NCBI GenBank assembly: GCA_902784425.1
Contig: CACZUS010000024.1
Span: forward strand, 1-36,109
Length of the DNA: 36,109 bases
Direction: 5' to 3'
DNA from: an uncultured Bacteroidales bacterium
Lineage (GTDB): Bacteria; Bacteroidota; Bacteroidia; Bacteroidales; Paludibacteraceae
Made by a program: the position numbers and the translations under genes. The notes under the pieces were generated by a model. It was not told the DNA's origin and searched no databases. It was given only the letters and a program-made list of their open reading frames with translations. This document shows positions 15,939-23,790 of the stretch, piece after piece; position 1 is the stretch's first letter; every line of letters begins with the position of its first letter.

Positions 15939-16601
15939 ATGTCACAAAGGCAAAAAGCCATCATCGCAGTAATATGCATCGGATCAATCATTCTGATCGA
16001 CCAGATTGTGAAAATATACGTCAAAACACACTTCTACCTAGGAGAGAGTTACGACGTCTTTAGTTGGTTTCACATCCGTTTCGTTGAAAATAACGGAATG
16101 GCATTTGGTATCGAACTATTCAACAAAATATTCCTTACCATCTTTCGTATCGTTGCTGTTGGTTTTATTGGCTACTACCTACATCTCATCATCAAAAAGA
16201 ATTACAGCGTCGGCTACATATTGTGTGTTGCCACCCTATTGGCAGGTGCCTTCGGTAATATCATAGACTGCGTATTCTATGGTATCATCTTCGATTCTGG
16301 TCACCCCATCGCAACCATGTTCCCAGAACAAGGATATGCTCCTCTCTTCTATGGAAGAGTGGTCGATATGCTTTACTTCCCTCTAATCGACACTTACCTC
16401 CCTTCGTGGATGCCTGTGGTCGGCGGATCTCACTTCACCTTCTTCGACCCTGTCTTCAATATCGCAGACGCTGCTATTTGCGTCAGCATCTTCTGTGCCG
16501 TCCTTTTCCAACGAAAATACATCATTGAAGATTTTAAAGATAAAAAGGAGGAGAAAGCCGAGACAAAGGAAAACAATGAGACTGAGACAAAAACAGAATG
16601 A
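15939..16601 (+). CDS. lspA: Lipoprotein signal peptidase (signal peptidase II)
   Basis: 220 residues, longer than the enteric enzyme because of an extended loop and a Lys/Glu-rich cytoplasmic tail (about 195-220). Inner-membrane aspartyl protease that removes signal peptides from prolipoproteins; this window encodes at least seven of its likely substrates. Four hydrophobic helices. Motifs: DQIVKIYVK (21-29), VENNGMAFG (49-57), GNIID (106-110), the catalytic Asp143 in GRVVDMLYFP and Asp177 in FNIADAAI. Preceded by a good GAGAGGAA ribosome site. Its stop overlaps the next start (ATGA), indicating translational coupling. Confidence 0.95.
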   Translation: MSQRQKAIIAVICIGSIILIDQIVKIYVKTHFYLGESYDVFSWFHIRFVENNGMAFGIELFNKIFLTIFRIVAVGFIGYYLHLIIKKNYSVGYILCVATLLAGAFGNIIDCVFYGIIFDSGHPIATMFPEQGYAPLFYGRVVDMLYFPLIDTYLPSWMPVVGGSHFTFFDPVFNIADAAICVSIFCAVLFQRKYIIEDFKDKKEEKAETKENNETETKTE

Positions 16602-16966
16602 CAATGAAACACTTACGACTTCTTCTATTTCCTCTTCTCCTTCTTTTGAATGGTTGTCACTATGACAAGGGAAAACCTATTATCCCAGAAAAAGAGATGG
16701 CTCAGATTGTAGCCGAATACTTTCTGATGCAGTCTACCATGTCTCAATTCGAATTGCCTAAAAACGAGACTCGCTTCTTATATTATACTCAATTAGTAAA
16801 CAAATATGGGTACACCGAAGCGGAATTCGACTCCTCTCTCAGTTGGTACAACAAAAACCGAGATGTCTTCGAACTGGTATGCAAACAGGCAACCGCCATC
16901 CTCGAGGCAAAGAAAGACTCTCTGAATGCACTTCTCGCCACTCAACCTCAACAAGCGGCAGATTAA
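16598..16966 (+). CDS. DUF4296 lipoprotein
   Basis: 122 residues with a lipobox LLNGC (Cys at 20). The body (IIPEKEMAQIVAEYFLMQST, then YTQLVNKYGYTEAEFDSSLS, and YYNKNRDVFELV-like WYNKNRDVFELV) fits the DUF4296 pattern: a helical domain with an EF-S-L-x-W/Y-Y-N motif. The ATG at 16598 overlaps the lspA stop as ATGA; the next ATG, two codons on, is an alternative. DUF4296 genes often neighbour lspA in Bacteroidales. Function unknown. Confidence 0.85.
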   Translation: MTMKHLRLLLFPLLLLLNGCHYDKGKPIIPEKEMAQIVAEYFLMQSTMSQFELPKNETRFLYYTQLVNKYGYTEAEFDSSLSWYNKNRDVFELVCKQATAILEAKKDSLNALLATQPQQAAD

Positions 16967-16978
16967 CATGGCTATTCT

Positions 16979-17320
16979 ATGAGACGATTTGCTGCCAACA
17001 GAATCTATTTATCCGAGTCCGACACATTCACCAACGCGATCATCGAATTGTCTGACAACCGAAAAGTGCTATCCGTCAAACTTCTCTCTGAAGTTTCCGA
17101 AATCCACTCCACCCCATTCTACAACGGTATTCTACTACCTTTCGACAAAGAGAGATGTCTCCGCTGCCTAAAAGAAGAACTGAACGACACATTACACACA
17201 CTATTCATGGAACAATCTTTCTCCGTCGGCGATGAGATCTCCTCCCTCACACTTCTCTCTGGTCCCGAATTATTCTCAACTGGAAAACTTAAACAAGTAG
17301 ATGTCAAAACCATCTTTTGA
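16979..17320 (+). CDS. Hypothetical 113-aa protein resembling an amidohydrolase composite domain without its barrel
   Basis: Residues 1-54 (MRRFAANRIYLSESDTFTNA, then IIELSDN and FYNGILLPF) look like the N-terminal beta-sandwich of the amidohydrolases that follow DUF4296 in other Bacteroidales, where the sequence would go on as LVPGF-N-HCH. Here it turns at PFDKERC into one amphipathic helix (about 55-80), with no HxH metal motif. It ends SFSVGDEISSLTLLSGPELF, like the family's closing strands (G-F-x-x-G-x-x-P-G-x-x-L). The reading frame is intact and codon use is ordinary. Twelve bp after the DUF4296 gene and tail-to-tail (6 bp) with yigZ. The resemblance is from memory of family patterns and is an inference. 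Confidence 0.6.
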   Translation: MRRFAANRIYLSESDTFTNAIIELSDNRKVLSVKLLSEVSEIHSTPFYNGILLPFDKERCLRCLKEELNDTLHTLFMEQSFSVGDEISSLTLLSGPELFSTGKLKQVDVKTIF

Positions 17321-17326
17321 ATACGA

Positions 17327-17923
17327 TCAATCCTCAATCGTTATTCCCTCTACCTTTTGCAACTTACTCAACACCTTCTCATAATCTCGCTGACGCACCT
17401 GCAACTGCATCACACATGCATTATCGAAATTTTGTGAAAGCACCTCAAGTCCCTCATCTTTTATCACCTTCATCACATCATTCATCACCATATAACCAAA
17501 ATGAATTGTAAACACCACCTCTATCTTCTTCTCTACAATTTCATTCTGTTCTAAGGCATCCTGCGAGGCTGTCCGATAGGCATTGATAAGGCCACTGGTA
17601 CCCAACAACGTACCCCCAAAATATCGTACCACAATCATCAAAACATTCACCACGTCTTTCGATACCAAGACACCAAGCATCGGCTTCCCAGCCGTTCCAG
17701 ATGGCTCGCCATCATCATTGGCACGCGTCTCTATGTTCATCGGATTTAACCGATAAGCATAACATACATGACGAGCGTCATGATACTTCTTACGGAACTC
17801 ATCCACAATGGATTTCACCTGCTCTTTCGTGGACACAGGGAAGGCGAAAGCATAAAATTTGCTTCCTTTCTCCTTGTATAATCCCTCCGACGGACGGATA
17901 ATAGTTAAGTAGGTGTCTTCCAT
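17327..17923 (-). CDS. yigZ: YigZ/IMPACT family protein
   Basis: 198 residues. The N-terminal UPF0029/IMPACT domain contains YKEKGSKFYAFAFPVSTKEQ, HDARHVCYAYRLN, the signature DDGEPSGTAGKPML (about 70-83) and VRYFGGTLLGTSGLINAYR. The C-terminal DUF1949 ferredoxin-like domain covers about 135-195. Yeast and mammalian IMPACT homologs act in translational control through GCN1; in bacteria the role is unclear. Converges with the plus-strand gene at 16979-17320 with a gap of 6 bp. Confidence 0.92.
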   Translation of the reverse strand: MEDTYLTIIRPSEGLYKEKGSKFYAFAFPVSTKEQVKSIVDEFRKKYHDARHVCYAYRLNPMNIETRANDDGEPSGTAGKPMLGVLVSKDVVNVLMIVVRYFGGTLLGTSGLINAYRTASQDALEQNEIVEKKIEVVFTIHFGYMVMNDVMKVIKDEGLEVLSQNFDNACVMQLQVRQRDYEKVLSKLQKVEGITIED

Positions 17924-17954
17924 ATAATTAAACTATAAGGGTGAATTATAATAA

Positions 17955-17991
17955 GACGCATGATTGTCCACAAAAGAAACAATCATGCGTC
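17955..17991 (-). terminator. Terminator downstream of the deaD-like helicase
   Basis: GACGCATGATTGT (17955-17967) pairs perfectly over 13 bp with ACAATCATGCGTC (17979-17991) across an 11-nt loop. On the minus strand it is followed by TTATTATAATT. It lies 15 bp beyond the helicase stop; the T tract is interrupted, so efficiency is uncertain. Confidence 0.7.
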
Positions 17992-18006
17992 ATTATCCTC
18001 TGTCCG

Positions 18007-19818
18007 TTATCTATTACGACGAAAACTATCTTTGTTGCGACGGAACTCTTTCTTTGGACGTTCATTCTTGGCCTCTTCGCCCTTTCCTTTACGCCACTCT
18101 TTATCTCCGCCTCTGTACTTCTTTTTATCTCTGTCACGTCTGTCTCTTTTGCCACCACGACTCATCTCTTCATCCATTGCACTACGACGTGATCTTCTAT
18201 CCTTGAATACCTCCATCAATTGGATTCCATCCTTCTGACGGGCAAAAGCACTCATCATGGAAGGAACAACGCGCTTCTCCACATCAAAGAAGGAGTAACG
18301 TGTCGTAATCTCAATATCGTGGACATCAATATCATGACTATCTGTTGTCTCATTAATCAAGCCCAACACGCGTTTTGGTGTGAATCCATCACGCGAACCC
18401 ATGTTAATCTTCAAACGTTGAAGGTCTTCAGAGCCTTTTCTTCCCCTTCCTGAACGTTCACCTTTCGAACGTTTCTCCTTTTCTGGAATGTTCAAATCAG
18501 GTGCATTCTTGTAGTATTCCAAGAACCGGTTGAACTCCTGTGATACAAAATTAACGATCAAATCCTCGCGACTGATATCCTTCAGTTGCTCCATAATCAT
18601 CGGCAAATAAGGTTGAATCTGCTCCTTATCTACGCTTTCTGAAGCATTCTGAATCTTACCTATCAATGAGAACAACTGACTTTGGCACACCTCCAATCCA
18701 GATGGTACCGGTTGTTGTACAAACGTACGATTGATGGTTCTCTCTATCGTTTTTATCTTTCCCTTCTCTTTGGAATGGATGATTGATACCGAAATACCTT
18801 TCTTACCGGCACGACCAGTACGACCACTTCGGTGGGTATAATTCTCCACATCATCAGGCAAGTTATAATTGATGACATGCGTCAGATTATTCACATCCAA
18901 TCCTCTGGCTGCCACATCCGTAGCCACCAAAATCTGAAGGTTCTTGATACGGAAACGTTGCATGACAGTGTCGCGTTGTGCTTGTGACAAATCACCATGC
19001 AAGGCATCTGCATTATATCCATCCTGCATCAGTTTCTCTGCCACCTCTTTCGTCTCCTGACGAGTACGACAGAATACTATCGCATAGATATCTGGATTAA
19101 TGTCCACAACACGTTTCAAGCAATTGTAACGATCTTTTGCTTGGACCATGTAATAGATATGATCCACATTTTCCGTACCCGAATTTTTACGTCCAATAGC
19201 AATCTCCACGCTATTGCGCATATACTTCTTTGCAATGTTGGCAATCTCTTTCGGCATGGTGGCTGAAAAGAGCAACGTACGTCTATCCTCTGGAGTCTCT
19301 TGCAGAATACGCTCGATATCCTCCTGGAAGCCCATGTTCAGCATCTCATCCGCCTCATCCAACACTAAATACTTAATAGCAGATAGATCAACCTTTCCTC
19401 TCTCAATCAAATCAATCAATCGTCCAGGTGTAGCCACCAAGATTTGAGGAGGAACATCCAATTGTCTGAATTGCGTGACAATACTCTCTCCACCATAAAC
19501 AGGAACAATCTTCATCCCATTTATATACTTAGAAAAATTCTTCAAATCATTTGAGATCTGAATACACAATTCCCTTGTTGGTGATAGAACAAGAGCTTGG
19601 ATTTTTTTCACACTGCTGTCTGTTAATTGTAACAAAGGAAGACCAAATCCTGCGGTCTTTCCTGTTCCCGTTTGGGCAAGTGCGACTAAATCCTCTGTAT
19701 TATCTCCTAACAGAAACGGAGTCACTTTCTCTTGTATCGGCATAGGTTCTACAAAACCTAAATCTTCAATGCCGTGAAGGATCTCTTCGCTAAGCCCTAA
19801 TTCCTTAAATGTACTCAT
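18007..19818 (-). CDS. deaD: DEAD-box RNA helicase, DeaD/CsdA-like
   Basis: 603 residues. Q motif (FKELGLSEEIL then PMPIQ), Walker A AQTGTGKT (48-55), SPTRELCIQ (79-87), ATPGRLIDL, DEAD at 154-157, SATMP, IVFCRTRQE, ATDVAARGLD and HRSGRTGRAG. After the core, a linker leads to a DbpA-type RNA-binding fold (about 470-545: DLQRLKINMGSRDGFTPKRV, then DIDVHDIEITTRYSFFDVEK). The last 60 residues are a very basic Arg/Lys tail with RGG-like pieces. Likely roles are ribosome assembly and mRNA remodelling, especially in the cold. The start is supported by a promoter 29 bp upstream and a conserved N-terminus. Confidence 0.93.
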   Translation of the reverse strand: MSTFKELGLSEEILHGIEDLGFVEPMPIQEKVTPFLLGDNTEDLVALAQTGTGKTAGFGLPLLQLTDSSVKKIQALVLSPTRELCIQISNDLKNFSKYINGMKIVPVYGGESIVTQFRQLDVPPQILVATPGRLIDLIERGKVDLSAIKYLVLDEADEMLNMGFQEDIERILQETPEDRRTLLFSATMPKEIANIAKKYMRNSVEIAIGRKNSGTENVDHIYYMVQAKDRYNCLKRVVDINPDIYAIVFCRTRQETKEVAEKLMQDGYNADALHGDLSQAQRDTVMQRFRIKNLQILVATDVAARGLDVNNLTHVINYNLPDDVENYTHRSGRTGRAGKKGISVSIIHSKEKGKIKTIERTINRTFVQQPVPSGLEVCQSQLFSLIGKIQNASESVDKEQIQPYLPMIMEQLKDISREDLIVNFVSQEFNRFLEYYKNAPDLNIPEKEKRSKGERSGRGRKGSEDLQRLKINMGSRDGFTPKRVLGLINETTDSHDIDVHDIEITTRYSFFDVEKRVVPSMMSAFARQKDGIQLMEVFKDRRSRRSAMDEEMSRGGKRDRRDRDKKKYRGGDKEWRKGKGEEAKNERPKKEFRRNKDSFRRNR

Positions 19819-19847
19819 ATTGTACGTATCAGTTTAAAAATAGGGTG

Positions 19848-19878
19848 CAAAGGTACAGCTTTTTATTGTATTTACATA
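19848..19878 (-). promoter_or_regulatory. Promoter of the deaD-like gene
   Basis: Minus strand TATG (19878-19875), 19 nt, TACCTTTG (19855-19848). A full -7 box with one mismatch in the -33 box. Confidence 0.7.
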
Positions 19879-19943
19879 AAATATTGAATAATAATTTTTT
19901 ACATTGACATAGATTCCCCGTAAATAGTCCAACGGATATGCTA

Positions 19944-19986
19944 TTAAAAGAACACAACAGACATCTGTAAATGGGTCTGCTCGTGT
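19944..19986 (-). terminator. Terminator after the rnr/YD-like lipoprotein transcript
   Basis: Minus-strand stem ACACGAGCAGAC (19986-19975) with GTCTGTTGTGT (19962-19952), a near-complete pairing with one bulge, then TCTTTTAA. Located 11 bp after the lipoprotein stop. Confidence 0.6.
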
Positions 19987-19996
19987 TTTTCATTGA

Positions 19997-20830
19997 TTAA
20001 TAATATTCTATCACTCTGTCTGTCAACTCCGTGATCTGACCGCCAACATAATGACCTTGATAAATCCAATTGGTCTTCTGATCAAACTGATATACGTTCT
20101 CCTCTTTTTCAAATGGCTCATTATTCTCACCTGTTGCCTCAACCGAGGTCAAATTGCCACCTCTGTCGTAGGTGAATTTGGAATGTAGCATAACCGTCAC
20201 CTCATCTGGTGCATATACAATGAACTCTGTCAAATTCTTCTTTTCATTGTACACCTCTTGTCGATAATTCACCAATTCTCTTTCTGCATTGTAAATCTTC
20301 ACCTCTTTAGGCAAATCCTCCTTGTTTTTCTGAACTATCGTCTTTTGTACCAAGTTCTCCTTTTTATCGTACTCCAATGTTGTTTCAATCAGATTATCAT
20401 CGTTGTATTGTTTCACGGTATTTTTAATCATAAAATCTTCAGGATCCAAATCCAATATCTCCACAACACGTCCCTTCTCATCATATTTGTATTTCGATAC
20501 GAAATCTAGTTTCGCAAAATCTCCATACATCTGCTTTTGAGTCAACACTCCTTTTTCATCATAGATCTGAATCACTCGCTGAATCGTATCTCCGTCCGAA
20601 TTAAACCAATAAGTTGCAGTCATCTGTCCCTGTTTGTTAAACAAACACTTTACGGATGATATCAGTTTACCTTTCTGAGCGACTCCATATACATCCTCCG
20701 CCACATATCTGCGTTCCCACAGAGACTTTACGTCTCCTTTGAGATTCATATCTGTTCGATCCGATACTTCCGGTTTACATCCCATCAACATCAAAATAGG
20801 GAGCAATACAACGTATTTTAATCCTTTCAT
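19997..20830 (-). CDS. Lipoprotein with YD-like beta-strand repeats
   Basis: 277 residues from the ATG at 20830, chosen because it gives a clean lipoprotein signal (MKGLKYVVLLPILMLMGC) and lies 7 bp after the rnr stop. An earlier ATG at 20851 would overlap rnr and spoil the signal peptide. The mature part is a run of about 25-residue units such as NKQGQMTATYWFNSDGDTIQ, YDEKGVLTQKQMY, YDEKGRVVEILDL and YDRGGNLTSVEA, like the YD repeats of RHS/Wap-type proteins. This suggests an elongated beta structure on the periplasmic or surface side. No toxin domain is attached and the function is unknown. Probably co-transcribed with rnr. Confidence 0.75.
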   Translation of the reverse strand: MKGLKYVVLLPILMLMGCKPEVSDRTDMNLKGDVKSLWERRYVAEDVYGVAQKGKLISSVKCLFNKQGQMTATYWFNSDGDTIQRVIQIYDEKGVLTQKQMYGDFAKLDFVSKYKYDEKGRVVEILDLDPEDFMIKNTVKQYNDDNLIETTLEYDKKENLVQKTIVQKNKEDLPKEVKIYNAERELVNYRQEVYNEKKNLTEFIVYAPDEVTVMLHSKFTYDRGGNLTSVEATGENNEPFEKEENVYQFDQKTNWIYQGHYVGGQITELTDRVIEYY

Positions 20831-20837
20831 GCTTCTT

Positions 20838-23039
20838 TTACAATTTTTCAATCATTTCAAAATCCATTTGTTTCTTATCCAAATTGGTCTTTTTAATACG
20901 AACCACCACTTCATCACCCAAACTATATGTACGGCGATACTTCTTACCTACCAAACAATAGTTTTTCTCATCATACGAGTAATAATCATCATCCAAATCT
21001 CGGATAGGAATCATTCCTTCACACTTGTTCTCATTCAACTCCACATAGATACCCCACTCCTGAATACCTGAGATAACTCCGTTATAGGTCTGTCCCACCT
21101 TATCTTGCATAAACTCAACTTGTTTATACTTGATGGATGCACGTTCAGCATTAGCAGCCAATTGTTCCATCTCAGAACAATGCTTGCACATATCCTCATA
21201 GACATTCTCATCCACGCTCTTGCCTCCGTCTGCATAGATGTCCAACAGGCGGTGTGCAATCATATCTGGATATCGTCTGATTGGTGAGGTGAAGTGTGTA
21301 TAAAAGTCGAATGCCAATCCATAGTGACCACAGTTATCCGTAGAGTATTCTGCCTTTGCCATGGAACGAATAGTGATGGTCTCGATCAGATTCTGCTCCT
21401 TCTTTCCTTGCACTTGATTAAGCAACTGATTGATGGATGTGGAGACCTCCTTGTCCTTTCCTGTTGTCTTTAGTTTATAACCAAATTTAGCAATAAACTG
21501 TGATAGGTTATTTAACTTCTCAGGATCAGGCTGTGCATGCACACGATAGATGAATGTCTTCACCTTCTCCTCTTTTTTCTTTTTTCCGATATGTTCTGAA
21601 ACAGTTCTGTTGGCCAACAACATAAACTCCTCTATCAGTTTATTAGCATCTTGCGACTCCTTAAAGTAGACACTGAGAGGTTTTCCTTTTTCATCGATTT
21701 CGAAGCGAACCTCCGTCCGTTCAAAAGCGATGGCACCCGATTTGAATCGGCGCTCTCTCAACTTCTTTGCCAACGCATCCAACGCCAAAATTTCATCCTT
21801 CATATCGCCCTCTTGCGTCTCGATGACACTCTGTGCCTCTTCGTATGTAAATCTTCTGTTGGATTTTATAACGGTATGAACAATCTTATATTTCAACACA
21901 TTAGCATCATCGTCCATTTCAAACATCACAGAGTAACATAGTTTCTCTTCATCCGGACGAAGCGAGCACAACTGGTTGGATAATCGTTCTGGCAACATTG
22001 GGATGGTACGATCGACCAAATAGACAGACGTAGCACGTTTGTAGGCCTCCTCATTGATACTGTCACCCACCTTCACATAGTGTGTGACATCTGCGATGTG
22101 AACACCCACCTCCCAATTGCCATTGCTTAACTTTCTGACAGACAAAGCATCATCAAAATCCTTCGCATCACGAGGGTCGATGGTGAAAGTTGGGATCTCA
22201 CGGCAGTCCAGACGTTTTTTGATCTCCTCTTCAGTGATCTCCTCTGGTATCTCGTTAGCAGCATCTTCCAATGCCGACGGGTATGAGTATGGCAGTCCAA
22301 ACTCTAATAGGATAGCATGCATCTCCGTTTCATTATCACCCGATGCGCCCAACACCTCCAGCACCTCACCAACAGGGTTTCTGTCTCGTTTCTCCCACTC
22401 CACAATCTTAACCACTGCCTTATCGCCATTCTTTCCACCTTTCAACTTATCTACTGGAATAAATATATCATTGGTGAGTAGACGGTCATCCACTTGAAGG
22501 AATGCATAGTTCTCCTTCACATCGAGTTTACCCACAAAGGTGTCATGACCACGTTGCAACACCTCCAAGACCTGTCCTTCTTGAATCTGACCTTTTCGTC
22601 CGGCAAACAGACGCACGCGCACAATATCGCCCACAATGGCCCTATTCAAGTATTTATCCATGATAAAGACATCCTTCGACGGATCATCCTCTTGTACCAA
22701 GAAGATCTTACCACCCGTACGTCGCTCCAATTTTCCAATAACAGAACCAGAGGTATTGTCCAAACGATATTTTCCGTTTGTCGGTTCTACCAGATAATCC
22801 TGTAGCACCAAAGCCTCCAAGATCTGTACCAACTGGCGTTTCTGAAGCATGGAGGTGACACCAATCTCATAGGCAACCTGCTTGTAATTATATGTTTGCG
22901 ATGGATTCTTTTCGAATAGTTTCACCGTGCGATCCAACATCTCCTGCTTGGTGATTCTTGCTTCAACAATTGAAGATTTTGTCTTTTGTTTTCTTTTATG
23001 AGGAAGACTTGCCCTCGATTTCTTATTTGATTTTGCCAT
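20838..23039 (-). CDS. rnr: Ribonuclease R
   Basis: 733 residues. A basic N-terminal tail (MAKSNKKSRASLPHKRKQKT) leads into a winged-helix region (about 30-95), two cold-shock/OB domains (about 96-240), the RNB catalytic domain with TIDPRDAKDFDDALSV (about 287-302; catalytic Mg-binding aspartates), NWEVGVHIADVTHYV and DFYTHFTSPIRRYPDMIAHR, then a C-terminal S1 domain (GVISGIQEWGIYVELNENKC, then GDEVVVRIKKTNLDKKQMDF). A processive 3'-5' exoribonuclease that degrades structured RNA and does rRNA quality control. The start is supported by the conserved basic leader. Confidence 0.95.
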   Translation of the reverse strand: MAKSNKKSRASLPHKRKQKTKSSIVEARITKQEMLDRTVKLFEKNPSQTYNYKQVAYEIGVTSMLQKRQLVQILEALVLQDYLVEPTNGKYRLDNTSGSVIGKLERRTGGKIFLVQEDDPSKDVFIMDKYLNRAIVGDIVRVRLFAGRKGQIQEGQVLEVLQRGHDTFVGKLDVKENYAFLQVDDRLLTNDIFIPVDKLKGGKNGDKAVVKIVEWEKRDRNPVGEVLEVLGASGDNETEMHAILLEFGLPYSYPSALEDAANEIPEEITEEEIKKRLDCREIPTFTIDPRDAKDFDDALSVRKLSNGNWEVGVHIADVTHYVKVGDSINEEAYKRATSVYLVDRTIPMLPERLSNQLCSLRPDEEKLCYSVMFEMDDDANVLKYKIVHTVIKSNRRFTYEEAQSVIETQEGDMKDEILALDALAKKLRERRFKSGAIAFERTEVRFEIDEKGKPLSVYFKESQDANKLIEEFMLLANRTVSEHIGKKKKEEKVKTFIYRVHAQPDPEKLNNLSQFIAKFGYKLKTTGKDKEVSTSINQLLNQVQGKKEQNLIETITIRSMAKAEYSTDNCGHYGLAFDFYTHFTSPIRRYPDMIAHRLLDIYADGGKSVDENVYEDMCKHCSEMEQLAANAERASIKYKQVEFMQDKVGQTYNGVISGIQEWGIYVELNENKCEGMIPIRDLDDDYYSYDEKNYCLVGKKYRRTYSLGDEVVVRIKKTNLDKKQMDFEMIEKL

Positions 23040-23189
23040 TTTTTAATCTAATTTAAAGTGGTGAATTACTAAAAAACACCTTTTTTTGTTTTTATGAGGG
23101 ATAAGAACCATCTTCTCCCCTTTTTATCTCTTGTAAAAATAAGAAAATATAGCGATTCACGAAAATAAAGCAGAAGAAATCTAATCTGT

Positions 23190-23220
23190 TTTGTAAGATA
23201 ACCAATCTTGTGTAATTTTA
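23190..23220 (+). promoter_or_regulatory. Promoter of the acyl-CoA thioesterase gene
   Basis: TTTG (23190-23193), exactly 19 nt, TAATTTTA (23213-23220), one mismatch from TAnnTTTG. The start codon is 18 bp further on. Confidence 0.7.
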
Positions 23221-23225
23221 CACAA
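23208..23225 (+). promoter_or_regulatory. 18-bp palindrome over the -7 box (candidate operator)
   Basis: TTGTGTAATTTTACACAA is a dyad of 8-bp arms around central TT and covers the whole -7 box. The form resembles Rex-type redox operators (TTGTGAA-N4-TTCACAA) but differs symmetrically at position 6. Confidence 0.55.
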
Positions 23226-23238
23226 TAAAAAAGAGGAT

Positions 23239-23643
23239 ATGACACAACAAGATTTGATGCATATGACGGTGGTTCATTACCACACGGTCGACGAACAGAT
23301 GTTAAACATAAACGGCACCCTTTTTGGGGGCACCGCTATGGGATGGATGGACAATGCAGGACATGAGCTCTCCATTGCCCTAACAGGGAAAACAATGTAC
23401 ACGTTTACCGTCGACAAAATAAAATTCATAAAGCCTGTCTTCCTTCACGAGACGGTAGAGGTACTCGCCCAACCGTATGAATTAGGACCTGTGAAGTTAG
23501 TCTTGCAACTCACCATCACGGCCGACCCTAACGGACCCAACAGGAGGACAGCCATAACCGGGCTCTTCACATTCGTGCAAGTAGACGAACAGTACAGACC
23601 ACACAGGATTCAATATCGTCAAGAGACGGAAGGAATCTGCTAA
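23239..23643 (+). CDS. Acyl-CoA thioesterase (YciA/BACH-type hotdog)
   Basis: 134 residues, one hotdog domain. NINGTLFGGTAMGWMDNAGH holds the conserved N-x-x-G-x-x-F/L-G-G-x-x-M-x-W-M-D-x-A motif with the active-site Asp on the central helix. Then come YTFTVDKIKFIKPVFLHETV and a final strand RRTAITGLFTFVQVDEQ. This family hydrolyses acyl-CoA thioesters of various chain lengths, and the product here cannot be narrowed further. It is a single gene with its own promoter and palindrome, followed by a terminator, and lies between oppositely directed operons. Confidence 0.88.
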   Translation: MTQQDLMHMTVVHYHTVDEQMLNINGTLFGGTAMGWMDNAGHELSIALTGKTMYTFTVDKIKFIKPVFLHETVEVLAQPYELGPVKLVLQLTITADPNGPNRRTAITGLFTFVQVDEQYRPHRIQYRQETEGIC

Positions 23644-23736
23644 CACTGAAGTCATTCACTTCTTTTAAAAACATTTCGTATTTATCAGTTTTAAGAGCCA
23701 TTTTCATCTTATTGAAAAGGAGTTTGTGAATATATA

Positions 23737-23776
23737 AAAAAGGGATGCATCAAAGCGACGCATCCCTTTCGTTTTA
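23737..23776. terminator. Bidirectional terminator between thioesterase and sugar symporter
   Basis: AAAGGGATGC (23739-23748) pairs with GCATCCCTTT (23760-23769). Plus-strand tail CGTTTTATTTTT; minus-strand tail TTTTTTATAT. Serves the converging genes. Confidence 0.88.
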
Positions 23777-23790
23777 TTTTTCAAATGAAA

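Noticed and set aside
19997-20830. RHS/Wap-type polymorphic toxin
   Set aside because: Only a short YD-like repeat stretch on a lipoprotein anchor; no toxin domain and no immunity gene downstream.
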